The notes under the pieces: model-generated
What the model was told of the DNA's origin: nothing
Database searches by the model: none
What the model saw: only the letters and a program-made list of their open reading frames with translations
Shown: one piece after another, positions 50,295-58,299 of the stretch
Numbering within the stretch: the stretch's first letter is position 1
Layout: each line of letters begins with the position of its first letter
Made by a program: the position numbers and the translations under genes
Origin: Mycolicibacterium diernhoferi
Lineage (GTDB): Bacteria; Actinomycetota; Actinomycetes; Mycobacteriales; Mycobacteriaceae
Direction: 5' to 3'
DNA: 64,000 nt
NCBI RefSeq assembly: GCF_019456655.1
Contig: NZ_CP080332.1
Location: 124,001-188,000, forward strand

Positions 50295-51743
50295 ATGGCG
50301 GCATCGCAGGACCCGGTCCTTGTCCCCGGTCAGACCTGCCGGGAGTTGGCCCACGCCGACCGCTTCGCCTGCATCGTCGACGGGGCGGATTACCTGCGGT
50401 ACGTCAAAGCAGCGTTGCTGCGGGCCCGGCACCGAATCATCCTGATCGGGTGGGACTTCGACGCCGGCACCACCTTCGAACCCGGCGGACCCACCATGCC
50501 GGGACCGAACCAGTTGGGGGCCTTTCTCTATTGGCTGCTCTGGAAGCGGGCCGGCCTGCGGATCCACGTCCTGAAATCCAACCTGCGACTGCTGTCGGTG
50601 TTCGACGACGTGTGGTACGGCATCACACCGGTCTCCATCCTGAATCGCGTCAGCGGTCGCCGCATCCGCTTCGCGGTGGACGGTGCGCACCCCACCGGGG
50701 CGGTCCACCACCAGAAGATCATCAGCATCGACGACGCCGTCGCCTTCTGCGGCGGTATCGACCTGACCCTCGGCCGATGGGACACCTGCGAGCACCGGGA
50801 CAACGACCCGCTGCGCCCGAACGTCACGCCCCGCCACGAAGTTGCCGCCGTGGTGGACGGTGCAGCCGCCCGCGCCCTGGGCAAGGTGGCCCGGGAAAGG
50901 TGGGAAGGCGCGACCGGACAGTCGCTGCGCGAAGTCGAGGCGGCGCACACGGCCTGGCCGCGCGGCCTGGAACCCGACCTGCGCGACATCGGAGTGGGGA
51001 TCGCCCGCACCATCCCGGCGTTACCGGACAACGAGGAAGCGCGCGAGGTCGAGGCGCTCGACCTCGCCGCGATCGCCGCCGCCAGGCAGGTCATCTATCT
51101 GGAGAACCAGTACCTGGCCTCGCGCACGCTGGCCGAGGCGTTGATCGACCGGCTGCGCGAGCCCGACGGCCCGGAGGTCGTCGTCATCCTGCCCCGTCGC
51201 TCGGAAAGCCGCCTGGAGCAACAGTCCATGGACAGCGCGCGCAGCCTGCTCATCGCCGAACTCTGGGCGGCCGACGAACACCGGCGCCTCGGCGTCTACT
51301 GGCCGGTCACCGAACAGGGCACACCGATCTACGTGCACTCGAAGGTCATCGTCGTCGATGACCGGCTGCTGCGGATCGGATCCTCCAACCTGAACAATCG
51401 GTCATTGGGATTCGACAGCGAATGCGATCTGGCCCTCGAAGCCACTGAAACGGGCAGTGCGGTCGGGAAATTCATCGCCGGTATCGGGCAGCGGCTGATC
51501 GGTGAGCACCTCGGGGTGTCCGCCGACGACTTCCGGGGCGCCGTCGCGGACCACGGATCGTTCCTGCGCGCCCTGGAGGCGCTGCGCGGGCACGGTCGCA
51601 CCGTCGAGCCGATGACCGCCGAGCTGGTCGCCGGCGAGGCCGGCCCGCTGGCCGAGAACGAACTCATGGATCCCGACCACGTGCCGAGTTCGTTGACCGG
51701 CAGCGTGCGGAGGATGCTCAACGAGTTGGCCGGCTGGCCATGA
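50295..51743 (+). CDS. Phospholipase D-family protein (cardiolipin synthase-like)
   Basis: 482 residues with both HKD motifs: HHQKIISIDDAVAFCGG in the first half and HSKVIVVDDRLLRIGSSNLN in the second, the two forming one active site. GWDFDAGTTF near residue 50 and LENQYLASRTLAEAL are typical of actinobacterial PLD proteins. There is no signal peptide or membrane helix, which differs from classical cardiolipin synthases and suggests a cytosolic phosphatidyltransferase or phospholipase. GGGAGGG precedes the ATG. A TetR gene is divergent. Confidence 0.88.
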   Translation: MAASQDPVLVPGQTCRELAHADRFACIVDGADYLRYVKAALLRARHRIILIGWDFDAGTTFEPGGPTMPGPNQLGAFLYWLLWKRAGLRIHVLKSNLRLLSVFDDVWYGITPVSILNRVSGRRIRFAVDGAHPTGAVHHQKIISIDDAVAFCGGIDLTLGRWDTCEHRDNDPLRPNVTPRHEVAAVVDGAAARALGKVARERWEGATGQSLREVEAAHTAWPRGLEPDLRDIGVGIARTIPALPDNEEAREVEALDLAAIAAARQVIYLENQYLASRTLAEALIDRLREPDGPEVVVILPRRSESRLEQQSMDSARSLLIAELWAADEHRRLGVYWPVTEQGTPIYVHSKVIVVDDRLLRIGSSNLNNRSLGFDSECDLALEATETGSAVGKFIAGIGQRLIGEHLGVSADDFRGAVADHGSFLRALEALRGHGRTVEPMTAELVAGEAGPLAENELMDPDHVPSSLTGSVRRMLNELAGWP

Positions 51744-51779
51744 TGCGGAGTATCACGATCCTGGCCCGATAATGTGTCC

Positions 51780-53060
51780 ATGACGAAACCGACCGGCACG
51801 CTGTGGATCTGCGTGGTGGCGACGTTGGCCGGTGTGGGGATCGGATTCGTCGGCGGTGCTTTCCGTTGGTGTCTGCACGTCGCCGAGCGCTGGCGGGTCG
51901 AACTGGTCGAGTGGGTGCACCAACTTGCCGATCCCGGCTGGGTGGTACCGATCGCGTTCGCCGCGGCCGGCGCGACCGCCGCCGCGCTCGTGGTCCGGTG
52001 GGTACCGTTGGCCGCCGGCAGCGGAATCCAGCACGTGGAGGCGGTCTACCGCGGCACGGCGCAGCCACCGGGACTGTTGCTGTTGCCCGCCAAGTTCATC
52101 GGTGGCGTGCTCGCGATCGGTTCGGGGCTGGTGCTGGGACGCGAGGGGCCGACCGTCCACATGGGAGCGGTGATCGGGACCCAGGCGGCGCGACGAGCCG
52201 GACTGGCCGAGCCGGACGTGCGGATGATGCAGACCGTGCTGGGCGGGGCGGGGCTGGCCGTGGCCTTCAATGCGCCGATCGGCGGGGTGCTGTTCACCCT
52301 CGAGGAAGCCACCAAGTCGGTTCGGATGCGGACGGTGTTGCCGACGATCTTCGCGGCCGGCACCGCGGTGGCCTGTTCCCGGTGGCTGTTCGGCGATCAT
52401 CCGGACTTCGGCGTCGAACCGGTTGCGGCACCCGCTCTGGCGCTGCTTCCGGTGTTCGTCGTCTTCGGGCTGGCCACCGGAGGGCTGGGGGTCCTGTACA
52501 GCCGGATGGTGCTCACCGTCCTCGACGGCGTGGCCGCGGTTCCCCGGGTCCCGATGATCGCGAAGGCGACGGTGATCGGCGGTCTCGTCGGGTTGGTGAT
52601 GTTGCTCGACCCGCGCGCGGTCGGCGGCGGCGACACGGTCACGCAGTTGATCGTGGGAGGCGGCGCGCTGGCGTTGCCGGTGGTCTTGTTTCTCCTGGCG
52701 GCCCGGCTGGTGGCCGGCCCGCTGTCCTACGCGTCCGCGGTGCCGGGTGGCCTGTTCGCCCCACTGCTGGCGGTCGGTGCGTTGTGGGGCATGCTGTTTG
52801 TCGGCGGCCTGAACATCTTGTGGCCCAACGATGGTGCCTCCCTGGTGGTGCCGATGGCGATCGCGGGCATGGCGGCATTCTTCGGCGCGGTGGTGCGAGC
52901 GCCCTTGACGGCGGTCGTGTTGGTCATCGAGATGACGGCCACCACGTCGTTGACGGTGCCGATGCTGGCCGCGACCGCCGCCGCGGTTCTGGTCGCCGAA
53001 CTGCTCAAGTCACCGCCCATCTACGACAGCCTGCGGGCCAAGTTGCCCGTGCGACGGTAG
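51780..53060 (+). CDS. ClC-family chloride channel/transporter
   Basis: 426 residues with about 10-12 helices. Selectivity motifs: GSGIQHVE (GSGIP type), GREGPTVHMGA with the gating glutamate, and SAVPGGLFAP. Absence of CBS domains matches the short prokaryotic ClC antiporters (2 Cl-/H+). GATAAT (51768-51773) ends 6 nt before the ATG, so the mRNA is leaderless. The following 120 bp hold a decayed copy of the ABC-F gene start. Confidence 0.9.
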   Translation: MTKPTGTLWICVVATLAGVGIGFVGGAFRWCLHVAERWRVELVEWVHQLADPGWVVPIAFAAAGATAAALVVRWVPLAAGSGIQHVEAVYRGTAQPPGLLLLPAKFIGGVLAIGSGLVLGREGPTVHMGAVIGTQAARRAGLAEPDVRMMQTVLGGAGLAVAFNAPIGGVLFTLEEATKSVRMRTVLPTIFAAGTAVACSRWLFGDHPDFGVEPVAAPALALLPVFVVFGLATGGLGVLYSRMVLTVLDGVAAVPRVPMIAKATVIGGLVGLVMLLDPRAVGGGDTVTQLIVGGGALALPVVLFLLAARLVAGPLSYASAVPGGLFAPLLAVGALWGMLFVGGLNILWPNDGASLVVPMAIAGMAAFFGAVVRAPLTAVVLVIEMTATTSLTVPMLAATAAAVLVAELLKSPPIYDSLRAKLPVRR

Positions 53061-53065
53061 GCCCA

Positions 53066-53100
53066 CGACCGCAACGCTCGTCGCCGAGAATGTCGGCCGG
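53066..53100 (+). repeat. Decayed duplicate of the ABC-F gene start (left boundary of the nitrile hydratase island)
   Basis: From 53066, 24 bp match the bases around the ABC-F start (58264-58287) with one mismatch, which turns the ATG into ACG; the reading TATLVAENV then parallels the ABC-F N-terminus TATLVAKDV before similarity stops. It lies directly after the ClC stop codon. The two copies bracket the GlxA/nitrile hydratase block. Confidence 0.6.
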
Positions 53101-53183
53101 TTGCAACGTCGTCGAAACAGAAACCGGCTACAGTCGGTCCAGCGCGGAGACCGTGGGGGTCAAGGAAAGGGCACCGGCGCCAC

Positions 53184-54209
53184 GTGGTCGACGAATCCAG
53201 CCAGGCAAGGACCGTCGTCTTCGCCCTGTACGACAAGGTAACCCTGCAGGACGTGGCGGCGCCGCTGGAGATCTTTGCGCGTGCCAACGATTTCGGCGCG
53301 AATTACCGCGTCTTGCTCGCCTCTCCGACCGGTGCTCCGGTGGGCACCACGGCCTACGCGCGGCTGGACGTGGATATCGCCCTGGCCGACGCTCCGGCCG
53401 CAATCGACACACTGTTGGTACCCGGCGGGGTGCCGGCTGGGTTTTCCTTCACCCCTGGGTTGCACGACATCCCGGAGGAGCCCACTCCCGACTCGGTCCC
53501 GGATGCACTGGAGATGGTCCGCCGGCTCGCACCCCGGTCCCGTCGGGTCGCCTCGGTGTGTACGGGTGCGTTCGTACTCGCCGCCCTCGGGCTGCTCGAA
53601 GGCAGACGAGCCACCACGCACTGGGCGCACTGCCAGAAGCTCGAGCGCACGTACCCCAATGTGCGCGTGGACCCGGACTCGTTGTTCGTCCAGGACGGTC
53701 CGTTCATCACCGGAGCCGGGATCACCGCCGGCATCGACCTCGCACTGGCGATGGTGGAAAGTGACTACGGACCGGCGGTGGCGCGGCGGGTGGCCCGTTG
53801 GATGGTGGTCTTCCTCCAACGCCCGGGCGGGCAGGCACAATTCAGTGTGTGGGCGGAATCCGCGCTACCGGTGTCGGGCGGGCTGCGGGAGATCGTGGAC
53901 TCCGTCATCGCGGATCCCGGTGCCGACCACTCCCTCACGGCGATGGCCGGCCGGGCCGCGGTGAGTGAGCGGCATCTGGCCCGGATGTTCCACGAACAGG
54001 TCAAGATGACTCCGGCCCGTTTCGTCGAGCAGGCCCGCCTCGAGGCCGCCAAAGTGCTCCTCGCAACCGGCGATCAGAGCCAGGAGACCGTCGCCAGGCG
54101 GGTGGGCTTCGGAACCACCGACACCATGCGTCGGACCTTCCGCCGAAACCTCGGCGTTTCACCCGGCGTATACCGGAACCGATTTCGTACCACCGGGATC
54201 CACCAGTAA
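53184..54209 (+). CDS. GlxA-type regulator (DJ-1/PfpI plus AraC domains), copy 1
   Basis: 341 residues from GTG, with GGAAAGG about 12 nt upstream. The N-terminal DJ-1/PfpI domain (FALYDKVTLQDVAAPLEIF; SVCTGAFVLAALGLL with the nucleophile-elbow Cys) is followed by a double AraC HTH (SLTAMAGRAAVSERHLARMF and ESQETVARRVGFGTTDTMRR). This family regulates amine, amino acid and nitrile/amide metabolism genes. It begins the island and faces a second GlxA gene tail to tail; their last 51 bp overlap. Confidence 0.88.
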   Translation: MVDESSQARTVVFALYDKVTLQDVAAPLEIFARANDFGANYRVLLASPTGAPVGTTAYARLDVDIALADAPAAIDTLLVPGGVPAGFSFTPGLHDIPEEPTPDSVPDALEMVRRLAPRSRRVASVCTGAFVLAALGLLEGRRATTHWAHCQKLERTYPNVRVDPDSLFVQDGPFITGAGITAGIDLALAMVESDYGPAVARRVARWMVVFLQRPGGQAQFSVWAESALPVSGGLREIVDSVIADPGADHSLTAMAGRAAVSERHLARMFHEQVKMTPARFVEQARLEAAKVLLATGDQSQETVARRVGFGTTDTMRRTFRRNLGVSPGVYRNRFRTTGIHQ

Positions 54210-55157
54210 CGTTCCGGTCTGCAACGGCATCCGGTGTGCCTCCAGATGATCGCGGATGCGTGCTCCGTACCGTAACCCGCTCCGTTGTGCCGCAGCATGG
54301 AAGGATTCGCCGGCCAGCACCAGACTCACTGCGTTCTCCAGTCGGATCTCGTGCACGTACTGGCGCAGCGTCATGCCGGTCTGGGCCTTGAACAGCCGGG
54401 CCAGGTGCCGTGGACTCATCCCGACCCGCGCCGCGACGACGTCGAGCTCGTACTGTCCGGCCGGATCGACCGCGATGGTAGCCAACAAACGCTCCAGGAC
54501 AGCATGTTTGGGACGAGGTGTTCGTGCCGCCACGGACAGCTGTGGGTGCCCCTCCATCCTGCGACTGATCATCACCAGGTCCTTCGAAATCTGATGTGCC
54601 AGGTCGGCGCCGTAATCGTCGGCCACCAGTGCGAGCGCCAGATCGATGCCGGCGCCGGCACCGGCAGACGTCCAGACCTCACCGTCGCGGACGAACACCG
54701 ATTCGCGGTCGACGATCGTGTCCGCGCACATCGCTGCGAACGCATCGAGGTGACGCCAGTGCGTGGTGGCCCGCCGGCCGGCGAGCAATCCTGCAGCGCC
54801 CAGCGCGAAAGCACCCACACCGACGGCCGCCACTCTGCGTGATCGGGACACATGATCGCGCACCACCTGCTGCAGCTGGACCGGGACACCCTCGGAAACA
54901 AGGCTTTCCCCACCCGTGATGACCAGTGTGTCCACGTCGGGCGCCGGCCGGGCGGCTGGCGTGGCGTCGAAAGTCAGTCCCGACGAGCAGCGGATCGTGC
55001 TGGCTTCGCCCCAGGTGTGCAGCGCCACCGAGTAGTCGTACCCGAAGGTGCGCGCTTGGTCGAACACCTCCAATGGGCCGGTGACGTCCAGGGTGCGGGC
55101 GCCGTCGAAAACCAGCATCGCGATGCGGCGCGATCGCTGCTCGGCATAGTGGCACAT
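54159..55157 (-). CDS. GlxA-type regulator, copy 2
   Basis: 332 residues from the ATG at 55157. DJ-1/PfpI domain: MLVFDGARTLDVTGPLEVFDQAR; the elbow reads VGVGAFALGAAGLL, so the Cys found in copy 1 is replaced by Gly-Val. The AraC HTH is QYELDVVAARVGMSPRHLARLF and ESFHAAAQRSGLRYGARI. The C-terminal tail overlaps the end of copy 1 by 51 bp on the other strand. Its start is 217 bp from the divergent DUF1097 gene, so it is the best candidate regulator of the nitrile hydratase operon. Confidence 0.87.
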   Translation of the reverse strand: MCHYAEQRSRRIAMLVFDGARTLDVTGPLEVFDQARTFGYDYSVALHTWGEASTIRCSSGLTFDATPAARPAPDVDTLVITGGESLVSEGVPVQLQQVVRDHVSRSRRVAAVGVGAFALGAAGLLAGRRATTHWRHLDAFAAMCADTIVDRESVFVRDGEVWTSAGAGAGIDLALALVADDYGADLAHQISKDLVMISRRMEGHPQLSVAARTPRPKHAVLERLLATIAVDPAGQYELDVVAARVGMSPRHLARLFKAQTGMTLRQYVHEIRLENAVSLVLAGESFHAAAQRSGLRYGARIRDHLEAHRMPLQTGTLLVDPGGTKSVPVYAG

Positions 55158-55374
55158 GCGATAAGGCTGCGCGGGATGACGCCGACCCGGTGGTGCGATG
55201 TCCGGATTTTCGCCCCTCCTGTCCGTCTCGGTCGGTCCACGCATGCGGCGTCCTGTTTCGCGCATCAGATGTCCACCCGGGCGGGCGATCGACAACCGGA
55301 GTTAACCGGCCGGAAACACAGCAGTCCGAACGTTGGTGCAGGGCAGGATATCTCGACTGACAAGGCGGACTTGT

Positions 55375-55899
55375 ATGGATTCACGATCGGCTCTGACACT
55401 GAGTATCGGTGTGCTCGGCGGGGTCGCGGTGGCCTTCACCGCGTCCGTGATCACCGTTCCCATCTGGGTGGTCTTTCTGGCCTGGGCCTCGTTCTTCTTC
55501 GTAGGAGGAGGGCCGACCGGGTGGGTGCGTTCAGTGACCTCGAACCTGGCGGGAGTCCTGATCGCCACCGCGAGCCTGTACGCCGCCTACCTGCTCGGCG
55601 GCGGTCTGACCGCCACCGCCATCGCTGTCGGTATCGGCAGCGCGGTCATGGTGCAGGCGTCCTGGATCGGACTGCTCTCGACGACGCCCGCGGTGGTGGT
55701 CGGCTTCGCCTCGACCGTGTCGACGGTCGCCGGCACCGGGCAGCTGGTCACAGCCACGAGCATCTCCCACCCGGGGTTGGTCGCCGCCTGTGCGTGCGTA
55801 CTGGGCGCGACCTTCGGGATCGCCTCGGAATACCTGGCCGATGTCATGACACGTACGGCTCCGGCCGGCCGTACCGGAAAGGAAGGCGCACCCGCATGA
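55375..55899 (+). CDS. DUF1097 integral membrane protein
   Basis: 174 residues with six hydrophobic helices and glycine-rich turns (LTLSIGVLGGVAVAFTASV, FVGGGPTGW). DUF1097 proteins are small inner-membrane proteins, some beside urea or amide metabolism; transport of a small neutral compound is plausible. Its stop overlaps the start of nthB (ATGA), making it the first gene of the nitrile hydratase operon. A role in nitrile or amide passage is inferred from coupling only. Confidence 0.8.
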   Translation: MDSRSALTLSIGVLGGVAVAFTASVITVPIWVVFLAWASFFFVGGGPTGWVRSVTSNLAGVLIATASLYAAYLLGGGLTATAIAVGIGSAVMVQASWIGLLSTTPAVVVGFASTVSTVAGTGQLVTATSISHPGLVAACACVLGATFGIASEYLADVMTRTAPAGRTGKEGAPA

Positions 55900-56630
55900 A
55901 ACTGCAGCACTATCTGGGAGGCCTGGAGGGCCTGCCCGAACCGCTGAGCCTGGAGAAGCGGGTGTTCGTCGAGGACTGGGAGAAGCGCATCTTCGGCATC
56001 CATGTCGCGATGATGGGGCTGAGCAAGCATCTGGACTCGGCACTGCCGGCATATCCGATTGCCGACGTTCCGACGACGTTCAAGGACGAGTGGACGTGGG
56101 CGTCGCTGCGGACCGGCGCGGAAGCGATGAATCCCTTCGACTACTTCAAGTTCCGGTACTACGAGAAATGGCTCGGCGGGATCAGCCAGTTCTTCGTCGA
56201 TCAGGGCTACGTGACCGAGGAGGAGATCGCGGCGATCATCGCCGATCCCAAGGACGCGCCCGGCGGTGGCGACCCGGCGATCGACGATCAGGTGATCGAC
56301 TACCTTCGCCGCGGGGACAGCCCGCGCCGCGATGTGGCACACCCGGCGTTCAGCGTGGGCCAGCAGGTCCGAATCGCCGATCTCCCCGCCGGCGCGCATA
56401 CCCGGCTGCCGGGCTACCTGCGCGCACGCACCGGCACCGTCACCAGGATCTTCGAAGGTGACTACGGCTACTTCGTACACACCGGTGATGGCATAGGCGA
56501 CCCGATGCCCATCTACATCGTCGAGTTCACCCCCGAAGAGCTGTGGGGAGTGCGCGCCGAACCCGGCGCCAACTCGCTGTACGCGGAACTGTTCGAGGCC
56601 TACCTGCAACCCATCGAGGAGGACAAGTGA
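55896..56630 (+). CDS. nthB: Nitrile hydratase subunit beta
   Basis: 244 residues. Typical beta-subunit features: HYLGGLEGLPEPL at the N-terminus, WEKRIFGIHVAMMG, SYYEKWL-like FRYYEKWLGG and the C-terminal SH3-like barrel with FSVGQQVRIADL, GHTRLPGYLRARTGTV and WGVRAEPG. It pairs with the alpha subunit to form the active heterodimer that hydrates nitriles to amides. It is coupled by ATGA to DUF1097 and by GTGA to nthA. Gene order beta-alpha-activator is that of cobalt enzymes such as those of Rhodococcus (family knowledge). Confidence 0.9.
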   Translation: MKLQHYLGGLEGLPEPLSLEKRVFVEDWEKRIFGIHVAMMGLSKHLDSALPAYPIADVPTTFKDEWTWASLRTGAEAMNPFDYFKFRYYEKWLGGISQFFVDQGYVTEEEIAAIIADPKDAPGGGDPAIDDQVIDYLRRGDSPRRDVAHPAFSVGQQVRIADLPAGAHTRLPGYLRARTGTVTRIFEGDYGYFVHTGDGIGDPMPIYIVEFTPEELWGVRAEPGANSLYAELFEAYLQPIEEDK

Positions 56631-57247
56631 GTGACCAGTTTTCGTACCCCACCGACCGCGAGGAGTCGAGCGCGGACCGGGTCGGAGCGCTGGAACGGCT
56701 GCTGATCGAGAAAGGCGTCATCACCGGCGAGACCGTTGACAAGGTGCTGGCCTACTTCGAATCCGAGATGACTCCGCTCAACGGACAGAAGATCGTCGTA
56801 AAGGCCTGGACCGACCCGGATTTCGCGGCACGGGTCGTCGTGGACACCCCCGCCGCACTGGCCGAACTGGACCTGCCCGAAGGCATGGCCGGCGCCGAAG
56901 GTGAGCATCTGCAGGCGGTCGCCAATGCGCCCGGCGTGCACAACCTGGTCATCTGCACGCTGTGTTCCTGCTTCCCCTGGCCGGTGCTCGGCCTGCCGCC
57001 CTACTGGTACAAGGACCCGGTGTTCCGGGCGCGTGCCGCCCGGGAACCGCGCACCGTTCTCACCGAGATCGGCGTCGAACTCTCCGAGGACACCGAGATC
57101 AAGGTCTGGGATTCCAGCGGGCACTCGCGGTGGTTCGTCATCCCGGAACGCCCGGCGGGTACCGACGGGTTCAGCGAGGAACAGCTCATGGGTCTGGTCA
57201 CCACCGAATCGATGATGGGCGTCGCCCTGGCGGGACAGCCGTCATGA
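56627..57247 (+). CDS. nthA: Nitrile hydratase subunit alpha, cobalt type
   Basis: 206 residues from GTG overlapping the nthB stop. The metal claw is VCTLCSCFPW, with Cys110, Cys113, Ser114 and Cys115; Thr in the second position of CTLCSC is the mark of cobalt (low-spin Co(III)) enzymes, while iron types have CSLCSC. Claw cysteines are normally oxidised to sulfinic and sulfenic acid. PYWYKDPVFRARAAREPRTVL follows as in characterised enzymes. The activator gene is coupled behind it. Confidence 0.93.
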   Translation: MSDQFSYPTDREESSADRVGALERLLIEKGVITGETVDKVLAYFESEMTPLNGQKIVVKAWTDPDFAARVVVDTPAALAELDLPEGMAGAEGEHLQAVANAPGVHNLVICTLCSCFPWPVLGLPPYWYKDPVFRARAAREPRTVLTEIGVELSEDTEIKVWDSSGHSRWFVIPERPAGTDGFSEEQLMGLVTTESMMGVALAGQPS

Positions 57248-57552
57248 AACTCCACCAGACCTGCACCACCGATCAGGCGGCCCCGTCCTTCGACCACGAC
57301 TGGCAGCGGCGTGCCTTCGGGCTCGCGTTGGCACTGTCCGAGTTCGGGCACTACCCCTGGAGCGAGTTTCAGCAGAGCCTCATCGACACCATCGGGGCCT
57401 GGGAATCCGCGCCCGAACCCGCCCGCGGGGACTGGGAGTACTACGATCACTGGGTGGCGGCGCTCGAACATGTTGTGGATCACCGGAAGATCCTCACCGC
57501 GCCGTTGATGACCGACGACGGTGACCACGCCGTCCATGACGACCACCACTGA
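57244..57552 (+). CDS. Nitrile hydratase accessory protein (cobalt-type activator)
   Basis: 102 residues, coupled to nthA by ATGA. The family pattern FDHDWQRRAFGLALALSEFGHYPWSEFQ and WEYYDHWVAALEHVV is that of the small P14K-type/NhlE-like self-subunit swapping chaperones that exchange a metal-loaded alpha subunit. The C-terminus ends DDGDHAVHDDHH, rich in Asp and His, a possible metal-holding tail. It probably loads cobalt and oxidises the claw. Confidence 0.9.
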   Translation: MKLHQTCTTDQAAPSFDHDWQRRAFGLALALSEFGHYPWSEFQQSLIDTIGAWESAPEPARGDWEYYDHWVAALEHVVDHRKILTAPLMTDDGDHAVHDDHH

Positions 57553-57573
57553 TCTACGAGAAGGGAACACGCG

Positions 57574-58257
57574 ATGCATATCGAGCCAGGGATCGTCGAC
57601 GGCGCGAAGATCGTTCTGAGTTATGCGACGGCCGGTGGAGCCGGCGTCTACGCCGGCACGCTGGCCTGGAAACACCTCAAGGAACGCGGCCCGGGGTCCA
57701 TGCTGCTGGGCACCTCCATCACCACTGCGATGACGTTGGCGTTCTTCGAGATCCTGCCGCACTTTCCGGTGGGCGTGTCCGAGGTGCACCTCATCCTCGG
57801 TTCCACGCTCTTCCTGTTGTTCGGTGTCGCGCCGGCCGCCTTCGGCCTGGCACTGGGGTTGCTCATCCAGGGTGTGTTCCTCGCGCCGTTCGACCTTCCG
57901 CAGTACGGGATGAACCTCACCACCCTGCTCGTCCCACTGTTCGCACTGCAGTATGTGGCCGGTCGTACGATTGCGCCCCAGACTCCCTATACGCGGCTGA
58001 AGTACCGTCAGGCGCTGACGCTTTCGACGACGTACCAGGCCGGGATCGTTTCCTGGGTGACCTTCTGGGCCCTCTACGGTGAAGGCTTCAGCGGCCAGAC
58101 CGTGGCCGGCATCGCGACCTTCGGCGTGGCATACCTGCTCGTCATCGTGGTGGAACCACTGGCTGACCTGGCGGTGCTGGCGGGCGCGAAGTCGCTCGAC
58201 CGGAACATCAGTGGGTCGTGGCTGGAGCCCCGTCTGTTCAGGCCGGCGATGGTGTGA
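57574..58257 (+). CDS. CbiM-like cobalt/nickel permease subunit
   Basis: 227 residues, seven hydrophobic helices. It begins MHIEPG, parallel to the metal-binding N-terminal Met-His of CbiM/NikM (usually MHIPDG), and later has SEVHLILGSTLFLLFG, the place of the other metal histidines. In ECF cobalt importers this S-component needs CbiQ and CbiO, but none is adjacent. Located 21 bp after the accessory gene in the same operon, it likely supplies cobalt for the hydratase (inference). Confidence 0.82.
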   Translation: MHIEPGIVDGAKIVLSYATAGGAGVYAGTLAWKHLKERGPGSMLLGTSITTAMTLAFFEILPHFPVGVSEVHLILGSTLFLLFGVAPAAFGLALGLLIQGVFLAPFDLPQYGMNLTTLLVPLFALQYVAGRTIAPQTPYTRLKYRQALTLSTTYQAGIVSWVTFWALYGEGFSGQTVAGIATFGVAYLLVIVVEPLADLAVLAGAKSLDRNISGSWLEPRLFRPAMV

Positions 58258-58263
58258 CAATGA

Positions 58264-58299
58264 ACCCATGACCGCAACGCTCGTCGCCAAGGATGTGGC
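58264..58299 (+). repeat. Right copy of the ABC-F start duplication
   Basis: The region around the intact ABC-F start codon shares 23 of 24 bp with 53066-53089. This copy is functional; the left copy is not. The two are direct repeats bounding about 5.2 kb. Confidence 0.6.

Noticed and set aside
56627..57247. Thiocyanate hydrolase rather than nitrile hydratase
   Set aside because: The accessory protein and the beta and alpha layout fit nitrile hydratase, and thiocyanate hydrolase has three subunits; the third is not present.
53066..58299. Island carried by an IS or phage
   Set aside because: No transposase, integrase, terminal inverted repeats or tRNA is visible at either boundary.
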